Part shown: piece by piece, positions 27,802 to 36,815 of the stretch
Layout: each line of letters starts with the position of its first letter
Numbering within the stretch: the first letter of the stretch is position 1
Origin: Bradyrhizobium sp. 170
GTDB taxonomy: Bacteria > Pseudomonadota > Alphaproteobacteria > Rhizobiales > Xanthobacteraceae
Length of the DNA stretch: 64,000 nucleotides
Direction of reading: 5' to 3'
Assembly (NCBI RefSeq): GCF_023101085.1
Contig: NZ_CP064703.1
Coordinates: 2,542,001 to 2,606,000 of the forward strand
Program-made: the position numbers and the translations under genes
Notes under the pieces: generated by a model
Database searches by the model: none
What the model saw: only the letters and a program-made list of their open reading frames with translations
Told to the model about the DNA's origin: nothing

Positions 27802-28791
27802 GTGTCGGGACAGACCTTGAAAATCGGCACGCGCAAGAGCGCTATGGCGCTGGCGCAGACGGAAGGGATCGCGCGGCTGTTGCGCGCGGCCGCTCCCGCA
27901 CTCGACGTCGAGATCGTCAAGTTCGAAACCCGCGGCGACCAGGACCAGACCAGCAAGTTATTGCGCCATGGCGGCAAGGGCGGCGCCTTCGTCGCCGAAA
28001 TTCGCGAAGCCATGCGCGCACGCCAATTGCAGGCGGCGATGCATTCGTTGAAGGACGTGCCTGGCAATGAGGAAACCCCTGGCCTGATCATTGCGGCGAC
28101 CCTGCCGCGCGACGCCGCCAACGACGCGCTGGTGCTGCGTCCCGATCTTTCGCTGGATGCATTTCGTGCATCGAAGGGCAAGGGTTTCAAGATCGGCACC
28201 AACGCGGTGCGCCGTGCCGCCTATCTGCGCCGGCTGTTCCCCGAGGTGACCGTCATCCATTTCCGTGGCGCGGCCGATACGCGCGTCGCAAAACTCGATC
28301 GCGGCGACAAGCAGCGGCTTCCCGACGGCGGCGAGGTGGGGCCTGCGGACGCGTTGGTCATGGCGCGGTCGGGGCTCGAGCGCATCGGAATGGCTTCACG
28401 TATCGTCCATGATTTCTCGGTTCGCGAAATGCTGCCGGCGGTGGGGCAGGGCATCGTCGCGGTCGAATGCGTCGAGAACGATTGGCTGACGCGCGGGCGG
28501 CTGGCGAAGATCGAGGACGCCGCGTCGCGGCGCTGCGCCGAGGCCGAGCGCGAGGTGCTGTGGGTGCTGAACGGCCATTGCAATTCGCCGATCGCCGGCC
28601 ACGCCACGTTGGCGGGCAACGAGATGACGCTGACGGCTGCCGTGCTCGATGAAACCGGCGACCGCTTCATCGAGGTGTCGCGGCAGGGAGCTGCAGACCG
28701 GCCCCGCGAACTTGGCCGTGCGGTGGGGCTGGAATTGTTGGACAAGGGCGCCGCCGAGATTATCGCGCGCACACGGCCGGACGAGCATTAG
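27802..28791 (+). CDS. hemC: Hydroxymethylbilane synthase (porphobilinogen deaminase), divergent
   Basis: A 329-residue HemC-fold protein starting with GTG. Catalytic Asp lies in HSLKDVP and the dipyrromethane-cofactor Cys in NGHCNSPIAGHATL. IGTRKSAMALAQTEG, ETRGDQDQTS, GGKGGAFVAEI and MLPAVGQGIVAVEC are conserved. Motifs near the cofactor deviate: GTNAVRR and RGAADTR where most HemC proteins have GTSSLRR and RGNxxTR. It polymerises four porphobilinogens to preuroporphyrinogen if active. It stands alone, without hemD or other haem genes. Confidence 0.85.
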   Translation: MSGQTLKIGTRKSAMALAQTEGIARLLRAAAPALDVEIVKFETRGDQDQTSKLLRHGGKGGAFVAEIREAMRARQLQAAMHSLKDVPGNEETPGLIIAATLPRDAANDALVLRPDLSLDAFRASKGKGFKIGTNAVRRAAYLRRLFPEVTVIHFRGAADTRVAKLDRGDKQRLPDGGEVGPADALVMARSGLERIGMASRIVHDFSVREMLPAVGQGIVAVECVENDWLTRGRLAKIEDAASRRCAEAEREVLWVLNGHCNSPIAGHATLAGNEMTLTAAVLDETGDRFIEVSRQGAADRPRELGRAVGLELLDKGAAEIIARTRPDEH

Positions 28792-29019
28792 CGCGCATAC
28801 CGATAAATCGAGCTTGATTGCTACTCGATGTCCGATATGCGCCGATAGCGGATCAAATTCAGCATCGCAGCGAAACGACGCTAAGTGCCAAAAACGGACT
28901 TCGCGGTACCAGGCTTAACAATGGCTCAAGCGAGGGATGTCTGCAGTCCTGAACTTCGCTGTGGATGGACTGACATAACCTGCTACATTAGCCCTGTTAC
29001 GAAGACGGGGCGAGGTAAA

Positions 29020-29883
29020 ATGGGCACACGAGCCGGAGCATGTCTTGGTTTAGCAGTATTGGTTACGTGCGTTTGCACCAACGCCGTCACCATGGCACAA
29101 GAGTTGGTCAGGTTCGACAGTGCTCCAGTCCGCCTTGGCCAGCTCCAGCAGCGCTTAGCGCGCGAGCGTGGCGAAGCGCCGAAGGCGGCGGATACGATCG
29201 AGGGCTACCTCGCGAAACCTGAGGGCGACGGCCCATTCGCAGCCATTGTGTATCTCCATGGATGCGATGGACATTCGAAAGATTACCAAAAGTTCATCGC
29301 TCAATTCGTGACCGGTTTGGGGTATGTGTCACTTGCAGTCGATAGCTTTGCGACCCGTGGCATCAAGGACGCCTGCACCAAACCGATGCCTGCCCTGATG
29401 CTTGCCCGCCAAGGTGATGCCTTAGGCGCTCTATCCTATCTTTCCAAACTTCCTTTTGTCGATCCTCAACGTATCGCTGTCCTTGGAGCATCGATGGGTG
29501 CAATGGTTGCGCTGCAATTAGCGTCGACCCATCACGTGGAAACATTCGACGCTCCTCGGGATCTAAAGTTCAAGGCCGCGGTGGCCTATTATCCGCTGTG
29601 CGGCGTTGCTTCCGAGGAACTCATCGTTCCCACATTAATCCTGATCGGCGAACTCGACGACTGGACGCCTGCGAAGGACTGCGAACTTTGGATGAAGCGG
29701 CGGGCCGACAGGGGCGCACCTGTTAAGCTGGTCGTCTATCCCGGTGCCTATCACGCCTTTAGCGTTCCGGCTTTCGCCGACGGCAGGGAAATGCACGGGC
29801 ACTGGCTCAAGTACGATGCGAAAGCAGCCGGGAGGGCAGTCCAGGAGATGCAGAGTTTCCTCTCTGCTCAATTTTCCCGTTGA
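29020..29883 (+). CDS. Secreted dienelactone hydrolase-like alpha/beta hydrolase
   Basis: A 287-residue protein with a signal peptide (GLAVLVTCVCTNAVTMAQ). The alpha/beta-hydrolase core has YLHGCDGHSKDY, nucleophile elbow GASMGA, acid Asp in GELDDWTP and His in GAYHAFSVP: a dienelactone hydrolase arrangement, with Ser rather than Cys as nucleophile. ATG at 29020 is preceded by GAGG; the frame is open to 28885. Codon use is AT-richer than neighbouring genes, suggesting transfer. The substrate is unknown. Confidence 0.82.
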   Translation: MGTRAGACLGLAVLVTCVCTNAVTMAQELVRFDSAPVRLGQLQQRLARERGEAPKAADTIEGYLAKPEGDGPFAAIVYLHGCDGHSKDYQKFIAQFVTGLGYVSLAVDSFATRGIKDACTKPMPALMLARQGDALGALSYLSKLPFVDPQRIAVLGASMGAMVALQLASTHHVETFDAPRDLKFKAAVAYYPLCGVASEELIVPTLILIGELDDWTPAKDCELWMKRRADRGAPVKLVVYPGAYHAFSVPAFADGREMHGHWLKYDAKAAGRAVQEMQSFLSAQFSR

Positions 29884-30092
29884 GTGACAGCGAAGCGAAT
29901 GCCCCATACGCGCTTGGAGCAGCTTCCGCTCTGGGTTAATCACGTCGGTTTGGCCCTCCGTCGATGACTTCCGGTCTTCCCCTGTAAACGGACGTCGTCT
30001 GGCCAGTGAGCACGTTTCAAAAGTGCCATAAGCCGAAGTGGCGTAGCGCAGTTGAGGTTGCGCAAAAGCCTGACGCGGGCCATTCTGTTTGC

Positions 30093-30452
30093 ATGCACCC
30101 CTTTCCGCCTAGTGATGACCTAAAGTTTCTCGTCGGGCAGACGATTGGCCAAATAGCTTTGGACCCTTTCTCACTTCAGTTTCGATTTGCTGACGGAGGA
30201 CAAGTCACTGTGGAAGGACGGATAGAGCATGTCGATCCAGGTGGTGTGACGCACTCGTATGACTGTCAAAAACGCATCAACGAGGCACTCTATTTGCACC
30301 AGCTTCTGCAGCAATCGATAACCGCGACTGAAACTGAGCCGTATCGCTTGTCATTGATATTCGAAAGCGGAGCAGTCCTTCGCATCTTTACCGAACTCGG
30401 CGGCCTTGAATGCGGACAGATCATCAAGGACCACCGATACATTGTCTTTTAG
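30093..30452 (+). CDS. DUF6188-like hypothetical protein
   Basis: A 119-residue soluble protein beginning MHPFPPSDDLKFLVGQTIGQ, then ALDPFSLQFRFADG, RIEHVDPGG, and a second beta unit YRLSLIFESGAVLRIF. The repeated G-x-x-x-x-L/F-x-F-x-D/S-G pattern resembles DUF6188, whose members are sometimes found among immunity-type proteins. The frame is open from a GTG at 30006; I favour the ATG at 30093. It is AT-rich relative to the window and sits next to an insertion sequence. Confidence 0.6.
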   Translation: MHPFPPSDDLKFLVGQTIGQIALDPFSLQFRFADGGQVTVEGRIEHVDPGGVTHSYDCQKRINEALYLHQLLQQSITATETEPYRLSLIFESGAVLRIFTELGGLECGQIIKDHRYIVF

Positions 30453-30509
30453 ATCGAAATTTGCCTCAACTTGACATGGCACATTTAGACTCGCTCAGCA
30501 TTTCCGGTT

Positions 30510-32215
30510 TGGGTCCAGGCTGTGTGAAAACCCCGTCGATGCTATGATTCTCTTGCTGAATCGGCGGGGGAAGTGATGCGGGGTTTCGTTCAAGGGGCGG
30601 ATCGCCAGCAGACGACGCTGTTGCCGGAATGCCTCGATGATTGGGTCGACGAGAGCAATTCTATTCGCGCGGTCGATGTATTCGTGGATGCATTGGAACT
30701 GCGCGACCTCGGGTTCGATGGCGTTGATCCTGCGGCGACCGGCCGGCCGGCGTACCATCCTTCGCCGATGCTCAAGCTCTACATTTACGGCTATCTCAAC
30801 CGGGTGCAATCGAGCCGGCGGCTGGAGCGCGAGGCTGGCCGCAATCTTGAGGTGATGTGGCTGACCGGACGGCTCGCGCCGGATCACAAAACCATCGCCG
30901 ACTTCCGCAAGGACAATGGCGCAGCGATCAAAAAGGTTTGCGCGCAATTCGTCGAGTTGTGCCGCAAGATGGGCCTGCTGACGAAGGCCAGCGTTGCCAT
31001 CGACGGCAGCAAGTTCAAGGCCGTGAACAGTCGCGACAACAACTTCACGCAAGGCAAGATCCAGCGCCGCCAGAAGCAGATCGAAGAGAGCGTGGCGCGC
31101 TACATGAGCCAACTGGACACCGCCGACCGCCAGACGGCCGCAGGAGAAGAGCCGTCGGAAACGGTGCTGATGACCAAGACGCGGCTTAGGGAAAAGCTGG
31201 CGAAGCTCGAAGAAGAAGTGAAACGACTGGCCGCGATTGAAAAGGCATTGCTCGCCTCGCCCGACAAGCAGATATCGCTGACCGATCCCGATTGCCGCTC
31301 GATGGCAACGAGCGGGCGCGGCTCAGGCATGGTCGCCTACAACGTACAAAGTGCGGTCGACACCACGAACCATCTGATTGTCGCGCACGAGGTCACCAAC
31401 GTCGGCACCGATAGATCGCAACTGGCGACGATGGCGCAGGCGGCGAAAGCCGTGCTGCGCAGCGATAACTTGGACGTCGTTGCGGATCGGGGCTACTTTA
31501 AAGGTGAGGAAATCCTGGCATGCGAACAGGCCGGGGTCGCGGTCACGCTACCCAAGCCGCAAACTTCGGGAGCCAAGTCGGCAGGCCGCTTTGGGAAACC
31601 TGATTTTGTCTATTTGGCCAAGGATGACGTCTATCGCTGTCCGGCCGGCGAGAAGCTGGCGCACCACTTCACCGCTGATGAAGATGGCCAGAAAATGCGG
31701 ATTTACTTGACGAAGGCGTGCCGCACATGCCCGTTCAAGGATCAGTGCACAACGTCCAACGAGCGCCGCATCAAACGCTGGGAACACGAACACGTCGTCG
31801 AGGCCGCGCAGACGCGGCTCGATCAGAACCCGCAAGCCATGCGTGTGCGCCGCGAAACCGTCGAGCATCCGTTCGCCACACTGAAGATGCGGATGGGTGC
31901 GACACACTTTCTAATGAAGCGGTTGCCCAATGTCGCGACCGAAATGGCGCTGAACGTACTCGCCTACAACCTCACGCGCGTAGTGAACATCGTCGGCATC
32001 AAGCCGCTCCTGGTGGCAATCCGGGCGTGAAGAGCTCGTGCTGTTATGCGCATCGTGTAACCGCTCAGGTCGCTCAGCGTGGCCCGAGGTTGCGCCCGGA
32101 TTGACTCCAGACTCGATACAGCAAAAATACGCTCAGACCGTCGTGTCGACGCGGATCGTCCCCGGTTGCGTGCAGTTTTTGGGGGCGGAAAAACGTTTTT
32201 ACACAGTCTGGGTCA
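30510..32215 (+). mobile_element. IS1182-family insertion sequence
   Basis: About 1.7 kb. One transposase gene is bracketed by imperfect inverted ends: left around 30510-30531 (CTGTGTGAAAAC core) and right around 32195-32215 (GTTTTTACACAG core), with 11 of 12 core positions matching. I find no clear target duplication. The left end lies 57 bases after the stop of the DUF6188-like gene. The transposase is full-length, so the element may be active. Confidence 0.8.
30576..32030 (+). CDS. IS1182-family transposase
   Basis: About 484 residues. N-terminal MRGFVQGADRQQTTLLPECL, GVDPAATGRPAYHPSPMLKL and LTGRLAPDHKTIADFRKD form the DUF772-type domain. The DDE region includes ASVAIDGSKFKAVN, the second acidic segment LDVVADRGYFKGEEI and the C-terminal ETVEHPFATLKMRMGATHFL. 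A Cys-rich insert (CRTCPFKDQCTT) is normal for the family. ATG at 30576 follows GGGGGAA closely. No internal stop is present. Confidence 0.92.
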   Translation: MRGFVQGADRQQTTLLPECLDDWVDESNSIRAVDVFVDALELRDLGFDGVDPAATGRPAYHPSPMLKLYIYGYLNRVQSSRRLEREAGRNLEVMWLTGRLAPDHKTIADFRKDNGAAIKKVCAQFVELCRKMGLLTKASVAIDGSKFKAVNSRDNNFTQGKIQRRQKQIEESVARYMSQLDTADRQTAAGEEPSETVLMTKTRLREKLAKLEEEVKRLAAIEKALLASPDKQISLTDPDCRSMATSGRGSGMVAYNVQSAVDTTNHLIVAHEVTNVGTDRSQLATMAQAAKAVLRSDNLDVVADRGYFKGEEILACEQAGVAVTLPKPQTSGAKSAGRFGKPDFVYLAKDDVYRCPAGEKLAHHFTADEDGQKMRIYLTKACRTCPFKDQCTTSNERRIKRWEHEHVVEAAQTRLDQNPQAMRVRRETVEHPFATLKMRMGATHFLMKRLPNVATEMALNVLAYNLTRVVNIVGIKPLLVAIRA

Positions 32216-32303
32216 TTCGCTACCGGGGCTATCCAGCGGCAAGTCCAGCCATGTCCGCTGTGACGCCGAAAGCGGAAGTCAATTCAGAACGTTGGCGGCC
32301 ATG

Positions 32304-32804
32304 CTACGGGCGCTTGCGGGTTGTATCTGCACCACCCGCGTGAATGATCAGCTCGGCAATGCGACTGTCGGCGCGGCGGAGCCGCCGGCACAGTTCGCGG
32401 TTGATATTCTGCATCACCAGCACATAGGCGTGGATGTCGGCCTTGTAGTACGTGTAGAGGTTTCGGGCCGTGAGCTCGTACAGCACCGTTGCGCTCTCCG
32501 CGGCGACGGTGGCTGACCGGTTCTGCATTTCGATGAGCGTCATTTCGCCGAAGAAATCGCCGGGCTCGAGACCCGACATTCGGATTGTGCCCCCCATATG
32601 ACCGAGCTTGCTCACCACGAGCTGGCCCGAGAGAACGATGAACATCGAGCGCCCAGGTTCTCCTTCCGCGACGATCGTGGCGCCGGCGTCGAAGCGGCGC
32701 TCGACCAGCATGGAGGCCAGGAGATCAAGGCTTGCGTCCGAGAGGCCACCGAAGAAAGGTGTGGCGCGCAAAAATGCTTTCAGATCGGGCGAGCTGACAG
32801 CCAT
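32304..32804 (-). CDS. Cyclic nucleotide-binding domain protein
   Basis: A 166-residue protein that is almost entirely one CNB domain: ATPFFGGLSDASLDLLASML, FDAGATIVAEGEPGRSMFIV, LEPGDFFGEMTLIEMQNRSA (phosphate-binding cassette FGEMTL-NRSA). A helix with NINRELCRRLRRADSRIAEL follows and no DNA-binding domain. The cassette has N before RSA. It may be a stand-alone sensor or a regulatory subunit; the partner is unknown. It is convergent with the IS element. Confidence 0.82.
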   Translation of the reverse strand: MAVSSPDLKAFLRATPFFGGLSDASLDLLASMLVERRFDAGATIVAEGEPGRSMFIVLSGQLVVSKLGHMGGTIRMSGLEPGDFFGEMTLIEMQNRSATVAAESATVLYELTARNLYTYYKADIHAYVLVMQNINRELCRRLRRADSRIAELIIHAGGADTTRKRP

Positions 32805-32911
32805 CGATCCAATATACCCTCGCTACCGGTAGCGGCAAGTTCGGAACCTGCTTTCGCGGCCGCGCGGTTGCCGGTATGTTGCGATGGATCCGCCGAAGCG
32901 AGGGGGCACGC

Positions 32912-33208
32912 ATGCGTTACGCGTCAGTTCTTGGAGCCGGATTGGTCGCAGCCGCAGCGATCGCATCGCTGCCGGCGCAAGCCGGTGAGCGTTACCTCGT
33001 CATTCCCGAAGAGGTCGGCGTCGGGCCGCCGCCCGCGCGCTACACCTGGATTCCGTTCCGCTGCACCGACGGGCCGGCCGATAATTTCTATCACGGCGCC
33101 TGGTATGCCGGGCAGCCGACCGCGCTGTACCGCGGCCGCGCCTACCGGCCGTATTACCGATACAGCGCCTATCGCGCGGGCCTGCGGACCTATCTCTGCT
33201 CGGAGTAA
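32912..33208 (+). CDS. Small secreted hypothetical protein
   Basis: A 98-residue protein with a signal peptide (MRYASVLGAGLVAAAAIASLPAQA, then GERYLVI). The mature part is aromatic-rich: ARYTWIPFRCTDGPADNFYH, then a Tyr/Arg-rich tail with two Cys overall. No known family. The frame is open from 32876, but the ATG at 32912 gives the natural leader. Its stop faces the receptor gene at 33211 with only two bases between. Confidence 0.72.
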   Translation: MRYASVLGAGLVAAAAIASLPAQAGERYLVIPEEVGVGPPPARYTWIPFRCTDGPADNFYHGAWYAGQPTALYRGRAYRPYYRYSAYRAGLRTYLCSE

Positions 33209-33210
33209 CG

Positions 33211-34170
33211 TTAGCGCGCCATTTCTGCCCATTCCGGACAGGTGCGCTGGTCGACCGGCACCAGCCATGCCTTGTAGTTGGTCTTGTCGATCACTTCCGC
33301 CGGCAGCATCATTTTTTCCGGCAACGGCTCCTTCTTGAGATGACGCACCGCGGCCCGCGTCGCGGTGCAGCCGATCTTGAACATGTTGAAATCGACGGTA
33401 GCCAGCATCCCGCCGGTTTCGATCTGCTTCACGGCGGGAAGGATGCCGTTGATGCCGATTACGATCCCGGTCCGGTTCGCAGCCTTCAGCGCCTCCAGCA
33501 CGCCCAGCGCCATGCTGTCATTGGCCGACAGCACGGCGTCGATCTCCTTGTGCTCGGTCAGGAATTTCTCCATCACGCGCCTTGCGTCGGGCTGCTGGTA
33601 ATTGCCGATGCCGGATCCCAGGACTTGTATGCCGGGAAATTCAGCGAAGGCGCGCTGGTAGCCGCGCACGCGCTCGCGATTGGTGGGTGCGGCGGGCGTT
33701 CCCTCGATGACGACGATCTTTCCCTTGCCGCCGAGCTTCTCGAAGAGATAGCGCGCCTCGCGATATCCAATTTCGAAATCGTCGGCGCCGACATAGGTGA
33801 CAAAACTGCCGGGCAGCGGGTTGGAAACCAGCACGATGGGGATTTTGGCCTCGTTGAGCTTCTTCACGGAATCGATCATGGCGACGTCATCGACGGGGAT
33901 GAAGATGACGGCGTCGGGCCTGTCCTTCAGCACCTGATCGACCATCGCCTTCTGTTCGTCGACGTTGTCAGGCTGGTTCGGGACCAGGTGGATGACCTTC
34001 ACGCCTGAGGTGCGCGCGATCTGGTCGGAGGCGATACGAAAGGCCTCATAGGCGGGGTTGGTGCGGTTCTTGGTGAATACGGCGATGGTCATCTGGTTGT
34101 CGGCCGCAAGCGCGTGGCCTGCGAACAAGCCTGTCAAACCAGCAAGCATCACCGCTGTCAGATATCGCAT
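33211..34170 (-). CDS. Periplasmic sugar-type substrate-binding protein (Peripla_BP_4)
   Basis: A 319-residue receptor with a signal peptide (MRYLTAVMLAGLTGLFAGHALA). It has the ribose/galactose-binding fold: MTIAVFTKNRTNPAYEAFR, DAVIFIPVDDVAMI, IVLVSNPLPG, GKIVVIEGTPAAPTNRERVR and AVLSANDSMALGVLEALK. GGGAGGC precedes the ATG. It has no cognate permease or ATPase nearby; it follows the fused Liv gene across a hairpin repeat. The ligand is unknown. It might serve a distant transporter or a sensor. Confidence 0.85.
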   Translation of the reverse strand: MRYLTAVMLAGLTGLFAGHALAADNQMTIAVFTKNRTNPAYEAFRIASDQIARTSGVKVIHLVPNQPDNVDEQKAMVDQVLKDRPDAVIFIPVDDVAMIDSVKKLNEAKIPIVLVSNPLPGSFVTYVGADDFEIGYREARYLFEKLGGKGKIVVIEGTPAAPTNRERVRGYQRAFAEFPGIQVLGSGIGNYQQPDARRVMEKFLTEHKEIDAVLSANDSMALGVLEALKAANRTGIVIGINGILPAVKQIETGGMLATVDFNMFKIGCTATRAAVRHLKKEPLPEKMMLPAEVIDKTNYKAWLVPVDQRTCPEWAEMAR

Positions 34171-34190
34171 CACAGCCTCCCAGTGAATGC

Positions 34191-34269
34191 CGTCATTGCG
34201 AGCGAAGCGAAGCAATCCATCGTGCCGCATAAAGAAAGAATGGATTGCTTCGCTTCGCTAGCAATGACG
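34191..34269. repeat. Hairpin repeat family B, copy 1
   Basis: Arms 34191-34220 and 34240-34269 are inverted copies, 29 of 30 bases matching, with a 19-base spacer. The arm core is GCGAGCGAAGCGAAGCAAT. It lies between the sugar-type receptor and the Liv fusion gene, which are on the same strand. A diverged copy is at 63293-63375. Confidence 0.9.
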
Positions 34270-34280
34270 CGCGGTGAGTG

Positions 34281-36815
34281 TCATAGCCACAAGATCTTCT
34301 TCCGGTATTCGAGATCGGTCAGCAGCGGTTGCGCCGGCCCCTCATGAAACACCGCGCCGCGCTCCAGCGCGAACACGCGGTCGGCGAGCGCCAGCACGAG
34401 ATCGAGATTGTGTTCGACGATCACGATGGAGATGTGCTGCCGCAGCCTGTCGAACACCTTGAACAGGTCGAGGATCACCGCCGGCGCCAGTCCTTCGAAG
34501 GGTTCGTCGAGCAGCAGCAGTTTGACGTTGCCCGACATCGCCCGCGCGACCGCCACCATCTGCTGCTCGCCGCCGGAGAGATAATCCGCCGCGACGTCCA
34601 TGCGTTCGCGCAGCCGCGGAAAATAATCAAGGATCTGCGCTTCATCCCACACCACACCGTTGCTGCCGTCGGTCTTCCGCGCGAGACGGCCGAGCGAGAG
34701 GTTTTCCCGCACCGTCATCCCTGCGAACAGGCCGCGGCCCTGCGGCACATAACCGATGCCGGCGCGTGCGATGTCGGGCGCGGGCAGGCGGGAAATGTCG
34801 CTACCTGCATATTCGATCGCGCCCGACGACAGCGGCACGAGGCCCGCAAGCGTCTTCAACAGCGTCGACTTGCCGGCGCCGTTGCGGCCGAGCAGGGCGA
34901 CGATCTCGCCCTCGCGCACGTCGAGCGTGGCGTCGTGCAGGATGTGGCTCTTGCCGTAAAAAGTGTTGACGCGCTCGAAGCGCAGGACCGGCGCGGCGCT
35001 CGCCTTCGCGTAATCGCTGCCGAGATGCTCGACCTCGGGCACGCCGGTGCCGGTGTAGATCTCCTGCACCCTGCGGTCGGCGCGCACGGCCTCGGGGGTG
35101 CCGGTCATCAGCACTTCGCCCTGGTTCATCACGGTGACGGTGCGGGAGAAGCCGAGCACGCGGTCGATGTCGTGCTCGACGATCAGGACGGGAATATTGG
35201 CGGCGATGTTTTTCACAAGATTCGAGACGCGCTCGCGTTCGGCGGCGGCAAGGCCCGCCAGCGGCTCGTCCAGCAGCAGCACCTGCGGCTTGGAGCCGAG
35301 CGCGATGCCGAGATCGACCAGCCGCTGCCCGCCATAGGAGAGTTCGCCGCCTTCGATGGCTTCGATGCCTTCGAGGCCGAGGAATTTTATGAGCTCCGCG
35401 GTCTCGGCGTGAATGTTCTTGTAGTCATCGATGTCGCGCCAGAGGTTGAAGCGCCCGGCGTTCTGCGCCTGCAGCGACAGGCGCAGGTTTTCGTAGATCG
35501 ACAGCCCCTTGAACAGATTGGTGATCTGGAACGAGCGGGCCAGCCCCTGGTGGCAGATCGCCTCCGACGGCACGCCCTGGATCTCGCGGCCGTTGAGCGT
35601 GATGGTGCCGCCGTCGGTCGGATAGAGGCCGGAGACCAGATTGAACAGGGTGGTTTTTCCCGCGCCGTTCGGCCCGATCAAGGCATGGATTTCGCCGGCG
35701 CCGACCTGCAGGCTCGCATCGGTCACCGCGCGAATGCCGCCGAACGTCTTCGAGACGCCGCGCACGTCGAGCACAATGCCGTCGAGCCCTTTCGGCAGCA
35801 GGAAGGCCGGCAGCGGCAGGCCTTCGTAAATTTTCCGGCGGCTCATCGCGGCGGATTCTTCCGGTGGTGGCCACCAGCGTTTTGAAAGCGTTGCCCAGAT
35901 GCCGACGAGGCCGCCCGGCGAGTACAGCACGAAGGCGACGAAGACCAGGCCGAACCACAGCAGCCAGTTCGGCGTCCAGATCGAAAACAGTTCGCGGAAC
36001 AGGATGAAGAACAGCGCGCCGATCGCCGGCCCCAGCATGCTGCGCATGCCGCCGATCACGACGATTGCGAGCAGTTCGCCGGAGAAGGGGACGGAGACCG
36101 CCTCGGCTGATACGAGGTAGTTCTGGAAGCCGATCAGCCCGCCGGCAAAACCGGTGACGACGGCCGAGATCACGAAGACGCCGAGCTTGTAGCGCTCGAC
36201 CGGATAGCCCTGAAAAGTAGCGCGCAACTGGTTCTCGCGGATCGCCATCAGCACATGGCCGAACGGCGAGCGAACCAGCCGGAGCAGGAGATAGAGCACG
36301 CCGAGGCAGAGCACGGAGACGACGATGTAATAGTTCAGCGCATTGTCGAGGCTGAACGCGCCGATGCTGCCACGCTTCAGGCCGCCGAGGCCGTCCTCGC
36401 CGCCGGTCACCGCGGTCCAGCGGAAGGCGATGGTGTAGGCCAGCGCCGACAGCGCCAGCGTCAGCAGCGAGAAATACACGCCGCGCCGGCGCAGGATGAC
36501 GAAGCCGACGAAGGTCGAGATGATGGCGACGACGACCGCCGCCAGCAGCAGCGGCAGGAAGATATCGTTGTTGAACCAGTTGCGCTGGATCAGTCCCGCC
36601 GCATAGGCGCCGATGCCGAACCACGCGCCGTGGCCGAACGAGACCAACCCCGTATAGCCGATGCAGAGGTTGAGCCCCATCGCGGCAATGGCGAGCGCCA
36701 CCACCATGGTGCCGGTGTTGAGCGACAGCCCAAGCAGATAGAGGCCGAACGGCAGCGCGATCACGCCGAGTGTGGCCGATAGTAGCGGGCGATATTTTTC
36801 GGCGGTGCTGGTCAT
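34281..36815 (-). CDS. Branched-chain amino-acid-type ABC transporter, fused LivM-LivG-LivF
   Basis: One uninterrupted 844-residue frame with three transporter parts. Residues ~1-325 are a LivM permease (LCIGYTGLVSFGHGAWFGIG). Residues ~350-600 are a LivG ATPase (Walker A GPNGAGKTT near 380, signature LSYGGQRLVDLGIAL, Walker B VLLLDEPLAGL, EHDIDRV). Residues ~615-844 are a LivF ATPase (Walker A GRNGAGKST near 640, signature LSGGEQQMVAVARAM, Walker B LLLDEPFEGLAP, EHNLDLVL). These parts are separate polypeptides in E. coli. The ATG overlaps the livH-like stop by four bases. Confidence 0.93.
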   Translation of the reverse strand: MTSTAEKYRPLLSATLGVIALPFGLYLLGLSLNTGTMVVALAIAAMGLNLCIGYTGLVSFGHGAWFGIGAYAAGLIQRNWFNNDIFLPLLLAAVVVAIISTFVGFVILRRRGVYFSLLTLALSALAYTIAFRWTAVTGGEDGLGGLKRGSIGAFSLDNALNYYIVVSVLCLGVLYLLLRLVRSPFGHVLMAIRENQLRATFQGYPVERYKLGVFVISAVVTGFAGGLIGFQNYLVSAEAVSVPFSGELLAIVVIGGMRSMLGPAIGALFFILFRELFSIWTPNWLLWFGLVFVAFVLYSPGGLVGIWATLSKRWWPPPEESAAMSRRKIYEGLPLPAFLLPKGLDGIVLDVRGVSKTFGGIRAVTDASLQVGAGEIHALIGPNGAGKTTLFNLVSGLYPTDGGTITLNGREIQGVPSEAICHQGLARSFQITNLFKGLSIYENLRLSLQAQNAGRFNLWRDIDDYKNIHAETAELIKFLGLEGIEAIEGGELSYGGQRLVDLGIALGSKPQVLLLDEPLAGLAAAERERVSNLVKNIAANIPVLIVEHDIDRVLGFSRTVTVMNQGEVLMTGTPEAVRADRRVQEIYTGTGVPEVEHLGSDYAKASAAPVLRFERVNTFYGKSHILHDATLDVREGEIVALLGRNGAGKSTLLKTLAGLVPLSSGAIEYAGSDISRLPAPDIARAGIGYVPQGRGLFAGMTVRENLSLGRLARKTDGSNGVVWDEAQILDYFPRLRERMDVAADYLSGGEQQMVAVARAMSGNVKLLLLDEPFEGLAPAVILDLFKVFDRLRQHISIVIVEHNLDLVLALADRVFALERGAVFHEGPAQPLLTDLEYRKKILWL

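Noticed and set aside
30472..30500. A TTGACA box upstream of the IS transposase
   Set aside because: No acceptable -10 box lies at the right distance, and most of the box is outside the element.
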